A stretch of 64,000 bases of DNA. Source: Pseudomonas songnenensis. Lineage in GTDB: Bacteria; Pseudomonadota; Gammaproteobacteria; Pseudomonadales; Pseudomonadaceae. Shown one piece after another: positions 26,335-33,978 of this stretch. A model generated the notes under the pieces. The model was not told where the DNA came from. It did no database searches and saw nothing but the letters and a program-made list of their open reading frames with translations. The position numbers and the translations under genes are program-made. The stretch is from assembly GCF_003696315.1 (NCBI RefSeq), contig NZ_RFFN01000002.1, positions 275,598-339,597 on the forward strand. The letters run 5' to 3'. The first letter of the stretch is position 1; each line of letters starts with the position of its first letter.

Positions 26335-27357
26335 TCATTCCTTATGCATGGCGTGGTAGGCGGCCACGATCTTGTCGGCGTTGGGCAGGGCCCATTGCTC
26401 CATGACCGGGGTGAAGGGGATGGGGATATCGGGGAAGGCCACCCGCTGCGGGCGCGCCTTGAGCATGCCGATGTCGTGCTCGACGACGCTGGCGATGATT
26501 TCGCCGCTGACGCCGAAGCTGTGGTAGTCCTCGTCGATGACGATCAGCCGGCCGGTCTTGCGTACCGAGGCGATGACATGTTCGCGGTCCAGCGGCACCA
26601 GGCTGCGCAGGTCAATGACCTCGGCGCTGACACCGTCCTTTTCCAGCTGCGCGGCGGCGCGCAGGGCGTGGTGCACACCGGCGCCGAGGCTGACCAGGCT
26701 GACGTCGCGGCCTTCGCGCACGGTCTTCGCCTTGCCGATCTCGACGATATAGGGCTCTTCCGGCACCGGCACCGTGGCGCCTTTCTCGGTGCCCAGCCAG
26801 CCCATGCCCTGCAGTGACTTGTGGAAGAGGTACACCACCGGGTTGTCATCGCGAATCGCCGCGGTCATCAGGCCTTTGGCGTCGTAGGCGTTGCTCGGCA
26901 CCACGACCTTCATGCCCGGCAGGTGGGCGAAGGTGCCGTAGAGGCACTGCGAGTGCTGGGCGGCGTCCGAGTAGCCGGCGCCGGTGGAGGCCATCAGCAC
27001 CATCGGCACCGGTATCTTGCCGCCGGAGAAGTAGGTGTTCTTCGCCATCAGGTTGTAGATGGCGTCCATGCAGACGCCGAAGAAGTCGACGAACATCAGC
27101 TCGACGATCGGCCGCATGCCGTCCGAGGCGGCGCCCACGGCGGCACCGATAAAGGCGGTTTCGGAGATCGGCGTATCGCGGATGCGCGTCTTGCCGAACT
27201 CGTCATACAGCCCACGGGTGTTGCCGAATACGCCGCCGAGCTGGCCGATGTCCTCGCCCATCACGAACACCTTCGGGTCCAGGCGCATCTCCTGGGCCAC
27301 GGCTTCGGCCATGGCACGGGCGACGGTGAGTTTTCTTTCCTTTACTGCTGTGGTCAT
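26335..27357 (-). CDS. acoB: Acetoin dehydrogenase E1 component, beta subunit
   Basis: This 340-aa protein is the transketolase-like beta subunit of thiamine-diphosphate-dependent acetoin dehydrogenase. It shows the E1 beta marks: the TPP-contacting VMGEDIGQLGG, the DTPISE loop, PIVELMFVDF and the C-terminal VIDLRSLVPLD. Together with the alpha subunit it cleaves acetoin to acetaldehyde and a hydroxyethyl group passed to lipoate. It is separated from the alpha gene by the butanediol dehydrogenase gene, an unusual order. Confidence 0.9.
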   Translation of the reverse strand: MTTAVKERKLTVARAMAEAVAQEMRLDPKVFVMGEDIGQLGGVFGNTRGLYDEFGKTRIRDTPISETAFIGAAVGAASDGMRPIVELMFVDFFGVCMDAIYNLMAKNTYFSGGKIPVPMVLMASTGAGYSDAAQHSQCLYGTFAHLPGMKVVVPSNAYDAKGLMTAAIRDDNPVVYLFHKSLQGMGWLGTEKGATVPVPEEPYIVEIGKAKTVREGRDVSLVSLGAGVHHALRAAAQLEKDGVSAEVIDLRSLVPLDREHVIASVRKTGRLIVIDEDYHSFGVSGEIIASVVEHDIGMLKARPQRVAFPDIPIPFTPVMEQWALPNADKIVAAYHAMHKE

Positions 27358-27370
27358 GGGGTTCTCCTGC

Positions 27371-28459
27371 TCAGCCGGCCAGTGCGGCGGGGCTGACGAT
27401 GATCTTGACGTTGCGGTCCTTGTGGTTGGCCAGCTCCTCGAAGCCCTGCTCGAGGATGTTGTCCAGGCCGATGCGACCGGTGATCAGCGGGGTCACGTCC
27501 ATGCGGCCGTCGGTGATCAGGGCGATGACGTCGGCGAATTCACCGGCGTAGGCGAGCGAGCCGATCACCTGTTTCTCGGTGGCGACGATCTCGAAGAAGT
27601 TGAATTCCGAGGGTTCCTCGAAGATGCCCACCATCACGCAACGACCGGCCTTGCGGATCACGTCGATGGCGAGCTTGGCGGTGGACTTGTGGCCGATGCA
27701 CTCGAAGGAGACGCCGGCGCCGTAGCCGCCGGTGAGCGCCTTGATCTCGGCGATGGCGTCGCACTCGCTGGGGTCGATGACCCGGTTGGCGCCGACTTCC
27801 AGCGCCTTGGCCTTGCGTGCGGCGGACATCTCCAGGGCGATCACCTGGCCGGCTCCCGCAGCCTTGGCGCACATGATGGTGCACAGGCCGATGGTGCCGG
27901 CGCCGACCACCACCACGGTTTCGCCGAGCAGGCTGCCGGCCTTCTTCACCGCGTGCATGCCGACGGCCAGCGGTTCGATCAGCGCACCGGCCTCCAGCGG
28001 AAAGCCTTCCGGCAGGCGGTAGAGCAGTTCGGCCGGCACGTTGACGAATTCGGCGAAGGCGCCGTTGTTCATCAAGCCGGTGAAGGCCAGCTGTTCGCAG
28101 AGATTGTACTGGCCGGTCTTGCAGAAGCGGCACTGACCGCAATGCTGGCAGGCATCGGCGGCGACCTTGTCGCCCGGCGCGTAACCCTCGACGCCTTCAC
28201 CGGTGGCGACGATCTCGCCGCAGAACTCGTGGCCGAGGATGCACTGGCCCTTGATGCCGGTGAGCGGGTGCGGCGCATCCACCGGAATGAACACCGGGCC
28301 GGCGAGGTATTCGTGCAGGTCGGAACCGCAGATGCCGCACCAGTGCACGCGGATCTGCACCCAGCCTGGTTGCGGTGCGCCGGGCAGTGGCACCTGTTCC
28401 AGGCGGATGTCCTTGCGACCGTGCCAGACGGCGGCGGTCATGGTGGCTTGGCTGTTCAT
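27371..28459 (-). CDS. Zinc-dependent 2,3-butanediol dehydrogenase
   Basis: The 362-aa enzyme is a medium-chain dehydrogenase that converts 2,3-butanediol to acetoin with NAD+. Catalytic-zinc ligands are in WCGICGSDLHEY and GHEFCGE, structural-zinc cysteines in CQHCGQCRFCKTGQYNLC, and the cofactor loop is VVGAGTIGLC. The long form with FIPVDAPHPLTG matches the (R,R)-butanediol dehydrogenase group. It feeds the acetoin dehydrogenase encoded on both sides of it. Confidence 0.9.
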   Translation of the reverse strand: MNSQATMTAAVWHGRKDIRLEQVPLPGAPQPGWVQIRVHWCGICGSDLHEYLAGPVFIPVDAPHPLTGIKGQCILGHEFCGEIVATGEGVEGYAPGDKVAADACQHCGQCRFCKTGQYNLCEQLAFTGLMNNGAFAEFVNVPAELLYRLPEGFPLEAGALIEPLAVGMHAVKKAGSLLGETVVVVGAGTIGLCTIMCAKAAGAGQVIALEMSAARKAKALEVGANRVIDPSECDAIAEIKALTGGYGAGVSFECIGHKSTAKLAIDVIRKAGRCVMVGIFEEPSEFNFFEIVATEKQVIGSLAYAGEFADVIALITDGRMDVTPLITGRIGLDNILEQGFEELANHKDRNVKIIVSPAALAG

Positions 28460-28490
28460 CGGGCGTTCCTCTTGTTGTTTTCGGATGGGC

Positions 28491-29480
28491 TCACACGAAG
28501 ACCTGTTCCAGCGCCTCTTCCGGCCGCGGGTACGGGCTTTCGCGGGCGAACTGCACGGCCTCGTCGATGCGTCCGCGGGCGCGTGCGGCGATGTCCTCGG
28601 CCTGGGCCTCCGTCATCACGCCTTCGTCGATCAGGCGCTGGCGGTAGCCAGGAATCGGGTCCTTTTTCATCAGGCCGTCCTTCTCGCCCTCGGGGCGGTA
28701 GGTTTCGCCATCACCCATGAAGTGGCCGGCCAGGCGATAGGTCTCGATCTCGATGAGGGTCGGGCCGCCCCCGGCACGGGCGCGCTCGATGGCTTCACCG
28801 GAGGCGCGGAACACGCCGTCCGGGTCGTTGTTCTCGACGAACACACCGGGCATGCCGTAAGCCGCCGCGCGTACGTGGTGCTGCGCGATGCAGGTGGCGC
28901 TGGCCTTGGCCACCGAGATGCCCCAGGCGTTGTCCTCGATGACGAACACCACCGGCAGCTTCCACAGCGCGGCGAGGTTCAGCGTTTCGTGGAAGGCGCC
29001 CTGGTTGGCCGCACCCTCGCCGATAAAGGACACGGCCACCCCGGGCTTGCCCTGCATCTGCCGCGACAATGCGGCGCCGACGGCCGGCCCCATGCCTTCG
29101 GCGATGATCCCCGAGCAGGAGAAATTCACCCGGCCATCGAACAGGTGCATGTGCCCGCCGCGGCCGCCGGAAAGCCCGGTGGCCTTGCCGAAGATCTCGG
29201 CCATCATCTCGTTGAGGTCGACGCCCTTGGCCACGGCGATGTGGTGCGGGCGGTGGGTGGCGGTGACGATGTCGCCGGCATCGAGGTGGGCGCAGACACC
29301 CACGGCGCACGGCTCCTGGCCGTTGGAAAGGTGCATCTCGCCGGGAATCGGCCCCTTGGCCATGTTGAACACCGGCGTCTTGCCTTCCATGTAGATGCGC
29401 TCGATGGATTCCTCCATGTAGCGGCTGGTCAGCATCTGCTCGTACATCCACAGGCGCTGTGAGTTGTTGGGCTGGGTCAT
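28491..29480 (-). CDS. acoA: Acetoin dehydrogenase E1 component, alpha subunit
   Basis: This 329-aa alpha subunit binds thiamine diphosphate: the motif is GEGAANQGAFHETLN through EDN (about residues 165-193). Other family marks are the GEMHLSNGQE and GGRGGHMHLF segments, the latter near the phosphorylation-loop site of relatives. AAGGGAG lies 8 bases before ATG 29480; the frame extends to 29645 without support. It follows the GMC gene by 25 bases in the same operon. Confidence 0.92.
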   Translation of the reverse strand: MTQPNNSQRLWMYEQMLTSRYMEESIERIYMEGKTPVFNMAKGPIPGEMHLSNGQEPCAVGVCAHLDAGDIVTATHRPHHIAVAKGVDLNEMMAEIFGKATGLSGGRGGHMHLFDGRVNFSCSGIIAEGMGPAVGAALSRQMQGKPGVAVSFIGEGAANQGAFHETLNLAALWKLPVVFVIEDNAWGISVAKASATCIAQHHVRAAAYGMPGVFVENNDPDGVFRASGEAIERARAGGGPTLIEIETYRLAGHFMGDGETYRPEGEKDGLMKKDPIPGYRQRLIDEGVMTEAQAEDIAARARGRIDEAVQFARESPYPRPEEALEQVFV

Positions 29481-29505
29481 GGGTGGACTCCCTTGTAGTG
29501 GCGGG

Positions 29506-31083
29506 TCAGATCGCGCGTTCGTTGAGCAGACGGCCGATCTGCTCGGCCTGGCGCAGGGCCAGCGCGACGATGGTGAGGGTGGGGTTCTGGCCGCCGCTGG
29601 TGGTGAACTGGCTGCCATCGGAGACGAACAGGTTGGGGATGTCATGGCTCTGGCCCCACTTGTTCACCACGCCGTCACGGGCCTTGGCGCTCATGCGGTT
29701 GGTGCCCATGTTGTGGCTGGCCGGGTAGGGCGGCAGCTCGATGATGTCGGTGGCGCCGGCGGCCTCGTAGCACCTGGCGGTAGCGGCGACGCCGTGCTTG
29801 CGCATGGCCGCATCCATCGGGTGGTCGCTCTTGGTCACCACCGGAATCGGCAGGCCGTACTGATCCTTTTCGCTGTCATGCAGGGTGATGCGGTTGTTCT
29901 CCAGCGGCAGGTCTTCGCCGCACAGCCAGACTCCGGACATGTGGTTGTACTTTTCCATCCGCGAGGTGAACTGCTTGCCCCAGCCCTTGGGTGTCGGGTC
30001 GAGGAACGCGGAGAGGAAGGGCAGGCCGAGGGCAAGGATTTCCAGACGGTAGCCACCGACGAAGCCGCGCGACGGATCGTTGTAGGACTCGTCGGAGATG
30101 ACCCCGGCGCAGGTGGTGCCGCGGTGCATGTTCACCGGCTTGGGCATCACCGCGAAGATGCCGGCGGTGGTGTGGGTCATGTAGTTGCGCCCGACCTGGC
30201 CGGAGGAGTTGGCCAGCCCGTCGGGGAACATCGCCGAGGCGGAGTTGAGCAACAGGCGCGGCGACTCGATGGAGTTCCCCGCCACGCAGACCACCCGGGC
30301 CTTCTGCCGCTGGATGGTGCCGCTGGCATCGGCGTAGACCACGGCATTGGCGCGGCCCTTGGCATCATGCTCGATGCGCAGCACCATCGATTGCGGCCGC
30401 ACTTCGCAGTAGCCGCTGGCTTCGGCGCGGGGGATGTCGGTGTAGAGCGTCGACCACTTCGCGCCCATCTTGCAGCCCTGCATGCAGAAGCCGAGCTGCT
30501 GGCAGGCGGCGCGCTCGTCGTAGGGCTCGGTGTTGATCGCCATCGGCCCGGAGAGGATCTCCTTGTAGCCGACCCGCTTGGCGCCGGTGGCCAGCACCTT
30601 GAAGGAGTTGTGCCAGGGGTGATAGGCCATGCCGGTGCTCGGCCCGGTCACGCCCATGTGCTTTTCGGCCTTCTCGTACCAGGGCGCCATTTCCTCCAGC
30701 GTCACCGGCCAGTCGAGCAGGTTGGCGCCGGCGATGTCGCCGTTGATGCTCTGCATCCTGAATTCAAAGTCACGAAAGCGCAGGGCGATGCCGGCCCAGT
30801 GCACCGTGCTGCCGCCGACGCCCTTGACGATCCAGGCGGGCAGGGTCGGATTGTTTTCGGTCAGGTGCCAGCCACCGGCGGCCTGGCGTTTGTCGAGCCA
30901 GGAGATCTTCTTGAACATCGCCCACTCGTCGTTCTCGATGTCCTCCAGCGAGTGGCGCTTGCCGGCTTCCAGCACCACGCTTCGAATCTTCTGCTTGGCC
31001 AGCGCGTTGGCGAGCGTCCCGCCGCCGGCACCGGAGCCGATGATCACCACGACGCCATCGTCATCCTGGGCAAAAGTTGCCAT
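29506..31083 (-). CDS. GMC-family flavoprotein oxidoreductase (membrane dehydrogenase large subunit)
   Basis: This 525-aa protein is the FAD subunit of a gluconate-2-dehydrogenase-like enzyme. The FAD-binding loop is IIGSGAGGGTLANAL at about residues 14-28, with a GGSTVHWAG flavin contact and the C-terminal SDGSQFTTSGGQNPT. It has no signal peptide of its own; partners of this type are carried across the membrane with a Tat-exported small subunit, which is encoded just upstream. The usual cytochrome c subunit is absent. In this operon it probably oxidises a diol or acyloin, which is inferred. Confidence 0.87.
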   Translation of the reverse strand: MATFAQDDDGVVVIIGSGAGGGTLANALAKQKIRSVVLEAGKRHSLEDIENDEWAMFKKISWLDKRQAAGGWHLTENNPTLPAWIVKGVGGSTVHWAGIALRFRDFEFRMQSINGDIAGANLLDWPVTLEEMAPWYEKAEKHMGVTGPSTGMAYHPWHNSFKVLATGAKRVGYKEILSGPMAINTEPYDERAACQQLGFCMQGCKMGAKWSTLYTDIPRAEASGYCEVRPQSMVLRIEHDAKGRANAVVYADASGTIQRQKARVVCVAGNSIESPRLLLNSASAMFPDGLANSSGQVGRNYMTHTTAGIFAVMPKPVNMHRGTTCAGVISDESYNDPSRGFVGGYRLEILALGLPFLSAFLDPTPKGWGKQFTSRMEKYNHMSGVWLCGEDLPLENNRITLHDSEKDQYGLPIPVVTKSDHPMDAAMRKHGVAATARCYEAAGATDIIELPPYPASHNMGTNRMSAKARDGVVNKWGQSHDIPNLFVSDGSQFTTSGGQNPTLTIVALALRQAEQIGRLLNERAI

Positions 31084-31132
31084 GGGGTATTCCTCATCTT
31101 GTTCTTGTTGTTATCCCGTGTGCACGGGGTGC

Positions 31133-31636
31133 TCAGAGCCAGTTCAGATCGTTGAAGCCGCGGTTGACGTAGCCGCCGTACTCCCAGGACGAACCCTCGT
31201 AGCCGAACAGCGGGAACAGCGCCTTGTTGTCGTACAGGCCGAACATCAGGCTGCTGCGCACGGCCTTGAAGAAGGGGGTGTTCTCGATGTCGGTCAGCAG
31301 GGCCACCCGCTCGGCCTCGTCGAGCTGTTCGAATGTCGAGCCATGGGCCTGGCGCGCCTGCTGCTGCAGGTCGTCCAGGCCGCGAGCGACCAGCGCGGGC
31401 TGCTCGTCCATCAGGCCGAGCAAGGGCTGTACGTAGTGGCGATCGCTGATGAAATCGTGGGGAAAGACGTCGCGGCCCATGCGCAGCAGGCCATCGGGCA
31501 GGTCTGGCAGGCGTTCCTCGGCGAGCAGGTTCACCGGGATCAGTTGCGACAGGCTGAGTGCCAGCAAGGACTGGCCGGAAATGGAAAGAAAGCGTCGCCG
31601 GTTTAGCGTGCCCTGCGGGCGAGCTGAATCGTGCAT
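31133..31636 (-). CDS. Gluconate 2-dehydrogenase subunit 3-like protein with Tat signal
   Basis: The 167-aa protein is the small subunit that pairs with GMC dehydrogenases. A twin-arginine signal NRRRFLSIS starts at residue 12, followed by a hydrophobic stretch to about residue 39. The mature part shows the family's FPHDFISD and the end segment FGYEGSSWEYGGY. It is the first gene of the acetoin operon, 80 bases downstream of the predicted sigma-54 transcription start, and should pull the FAD subunit to the periplasm. Confidence 0.85.
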   Translation of the reverse strand: MHDSARPQGTLNRRRFLSISGQSLLALSLSQLIPVNLLAEERLPDLPDGLLRMGRDVFPHDFISDRHYVQPLLGLMDEQPALVARGLDDLQQQARQAHGSTFEQLDEAERVALLTDIENTPFFKAVRSSLMFGLYDNKALFPLFGYEGSSWEYGGYVNRGFNDLNWL

Positions 31637-31727
31637 GACATGGCTCCTGATTATTACCGGCAGTTCCGTGGTGATCGGAATGCTGGCGATCTTGTTATGC
31701 GAAGAGTTTGTTCCGCAAAACAGTAGG

Positions 31728-31744
31728 AGCAGGTGTCATGCCAA
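31728..31744 (-). promoter_or_regulatory. Sigma-54 (-24/-12) promoter of the acetoin operon
   Basis: On the minus strand the sequence TTGGCATGACACCTGCT matches the RpoN consensus at 11 of its 13 defined positions and has the invariant GG and GC exactly 10 bases apart. Transcription would begin near 31717, about 80 bases before the first gene. Confidence 0.8.
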
Positions 31745-31826
31745 CTTTTAGTTGTGGCTTTATCTTTGGATAAGTGATTGATGCATATGGTTTTTAGATA
31801 ACTTTATGGTGTTGTTGTGTTTAATG

Positions 31827-31878
31827 TGTAAAGCGCTTTGAACGTTACACCTGTAAAGGGCTGTAAAGCGCTTTACAG
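31827..31878. promoter_or_regulatory. Palindromic upstream activator sites, probably for AcoR
   Basis: A perfect 18-bp palindrome CTGTAAAGCGCTTTACAG lies at 31861-31878. A near copy TGTAAAGCGCTTTGA lies at 31827-31841, and a half-site TGTAAAG lies between them. They are 85-135 bases upstream of the -24 element, the usual place for binding of a sigma-54 activator. Confidence 0.75.
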
Positions 31879-32032
31879 TGCTGCGAGAAACAATATGTGC
31901 AGGCAAAGTGCTTCTAAAGTTCAGGCTGGTCTGTGCGGTTCAATGGTTTATCCTTCGTTTATTGCAATAACAATAAAGCGTTTCGCTGGAGTAGCCCGCG
32001 TCAGTCTGGCGCGAGCGCTTCGAGGAGAAGGC

Positions 32033-33964
32033 ATGAATCTGCTATCCGGTCCGGTCAGCCATATCGACGCGGTGCTATCGCTGGCCAATGCGCCGCACCT
32101 GCCCGGTGATCGCGACCCGATCATCGCGCGCTCCTGGCGCCGCTGCGTGCACGACTACGGCCTGGACCCGGCGCGACCTGCCGAAGCCCGTTTCGTCCCG
32201 CGGCAGGTGCTGCGCGAGCATCAGGATCAGGCCGACGAGCTGATCAATGTCGCCCGCGCCGGGGTCGAGCAGCTGTACCGGCAGATCGCCGAGCTGGGTT
32301 ACGTGATCCTGCTGACCGACAACCGCGGTATCGCCGTGCAGTTTCTCGGCGACCCGGCAGACGAAAAGGCGCACCGCAAGACCGGCCTGTTCCTCGGTTC
32401 GGACTGGGGCGAGGACCACGCCGGCACCTGTGCAGTCGGCACCTGCATCAAGGAACAGCAGGCGCTCACCTGTCACCAGCACGATCACTTCAGCGTCTGG
32501 CATACCAACCTCACCTGTACCGCCGTGCCCATGTTCAACCCGCAAGGCCAGCTGCTGGCTGTGCTGGATATCTCCGCGCTGCATTCACCACCGACCAAGG
32601 ATTCCCAGACCTTCGCCCTGCAGCTGGTCAAGCAGTACGCGCGGATGATCGAGGATGCCTATTTCATGCGCGTCTACCGCGAGCGGCCAATCCTCTGTTT
32701 CGACGGCTCCCGCGAGTTCGTCCTGATCAACCGCCGCTACCTGCTGGCACTGGGAGACGATGGCGAGCTGCTCGCCGGCAATACCGCCGCTCGGGGTCTG
32801 CTGGCCGAACACGGGCTGATGATGCCGGGCCCCTTTGGCACCCCGGCGCAGGCGCGCATCGATCAGCTGTTCGATTGCGAGCTGGGCGATGTGCTGAGCA
32901 TTCCCTACGCCAGTCACGACCAGGTCCGTGCCTTTCGCACCCATCGCCACCAGCTGTTCTTCGCCGCCTTGATGGAGCCGCGTCGCCGTGCGCCGGAGCC
33001 GGCCGAACGCAGCGCGCCCGGCGGGCATTCCGCGCTCGATGCGTTGGCTGACGACGACCCGGTGATGCGCAAGATGCTGGCGCGCGCCAGACGCCTGTGC
33101 AGCGAGCCGCTGAACGTGCTGCTCAATGGCGAGACCGGGACCGGCAAGGAACGCCTGGCCAAGGCGCTGCATGAGAGTGGCTGCCGGCGCAGCAAACCCT
33201 TCGTGGCGATCAACTGCGGCGCGATGCCTGAGTCGCTGATCGAGAGCGAGCTGTTCGGCTACGCCCCTGGCACCTTTACCGGCGCCCGTAGCAAGGGCAT
33301 GCGCGGACTGATCCAGCAGGCCGACGGCGGCACGCTGTTCCTCGATGAAATCGGCGACATGCCGCTGCACTTGCAGACCCGGCTGTTACGGGTGCTGGCC
33401 GAGCAGGAAGTGATGCCGCTGGGTGCCGAGAAACCGGTGAAGGTGGATATCCGCGTGGTGGCCGCCAGCCACCGCGACCTGCGGCAGATGGTCGAAAGCG
33501 GTGCGTTTCGCGAGGACCTGTTCTACCGCCTGAACGGCGCCTCGCTGAAGCTGCCGCCGCTGCGCGAGCGCGCCGACAAGGGCTTTCTCATCGAGCGGGT
33601 GTTCGCCGAACTCGCCGAGGGCCGGCCGGGCAATCCGCACCTGCGTGGCGATGCCATGAGTGCGCTGCTGGCCTATCCCTGGCCGGGCAACATCCGCGAG
33701 CTGCGCAACGTACTGCAGTACGCGCTGGCGACCTGTGAGGGTGACGAGATCACCGTGCAGGATCTGCCGGACGAATGCCTGCCACCGATTCTGGCGCGCT
33801 GTCGTCAGTCGGCCGCCGCGGTCGAACCCGAGTCGGCGACGGCTCTGCGCGAGCAGCTGCGGCGGCATCGCTGGAACGTCAGCGCCGTCGCGCGGGAGCT
33901 TGGCGTGTCGCGCCCGACGGTGTACCGGCGCATGCGCGTGCTGGGGATCGAAGCGCCGGTGTGA
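32033..33964 (+). CDS. acoR: Sigma-54-dependent activator of acetoin catabolism
   Basis: The 643-aa protein is an AcoR-type enhancer-binding activator. The N-terminal part is a GAF-like sensor (RSWRRCVHDYGLDP start, then GTCAVGTCIKEQ), the centre is an AAA+ domain with Walker A GETGTGKE near residue 364 and the sigma-54 contact loop as GTFTGA near 411 (usually GAFTGA), and the end is a Fis-type helix-turn-helix (VSAVARELGVSRPTVYRRM). GAGGAG precedes ATG 32033. It is divergent from the operon whose -24/-12 promoter it should activate when acetoin or butanediol is present. Confidence 0.9.
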   Translation: MNLLSGPVSHIDAVLSLANAPHLPGDRDPIIARSWRRCVHDYGLDPARPAEARFVPRQVLREHQDQADELINVARAGVEQLYRQIAELGYVILLTDNRGIAVQFLGDPADEKAHRKTGLFLGSDWGEDHAGTCAVGTCIKEQQALTCHQHDHFSVWHTNLTCTAVPMFNPQGQLLAVLDISALHSPPTKDSQTFALQLVKQYARMIEDAYFMRVYRERPILCFDGSREFVLINRRYLLALGDDGELLAGNTAARGLLAEHGLMMPGPFGTPAQARIDQLFDCELGDVLSIPYASHDQVRAFRTHRHQLFFAALMEPRRRAPEPAERSAPGGHSALDALADDDPVMRKMLARARRLCSEPLNVLLNGETGTGKERLAKALHESGCRRSKPFVAINCGAMPESLIESELFGYAPGTFTGARSKGMRGLIQQADGGTLFLDEIGDMPLHLQTRLLRVLAEQEVMPLGAEKPVKVDIRVVAASHRDLRQMVESGAFREDLFYRLNGASLKLPPLRERADKGFLIERVFAELAEGRPGNPHLRGDAMSALLAYPWPGNIRELRNVLQYALATCEGDEITVQDLPDECLPPILARCRQSAAAVEPESATALREQLRRHRWNVSAVARELGVSRPTVYRRMRVLGIEAPV

Positions 33965-33978
33965 CCGGCGCCGTGGTG

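Larger units (their letters stand above)
31637..32032. other. Divergent control region between the acetoin operon and acoR
   Basis: Nearly 400 AT-richer bases with the operon's sigma-54 promoter and the palindromic upstream activator sites listed separately. No gene is supported; the long frame starting at 31838 runs through the activator sites and has no ribosome binding site. Confidence 0.7.

Noticed and set aside
31838-32032. An N-terminal extension of AcoR from 31838
   Set aside because: It has no ribosome binding site, reads through the palindromic activator sites, and the family starts at about MNLL; GAGGAG supports 32033.
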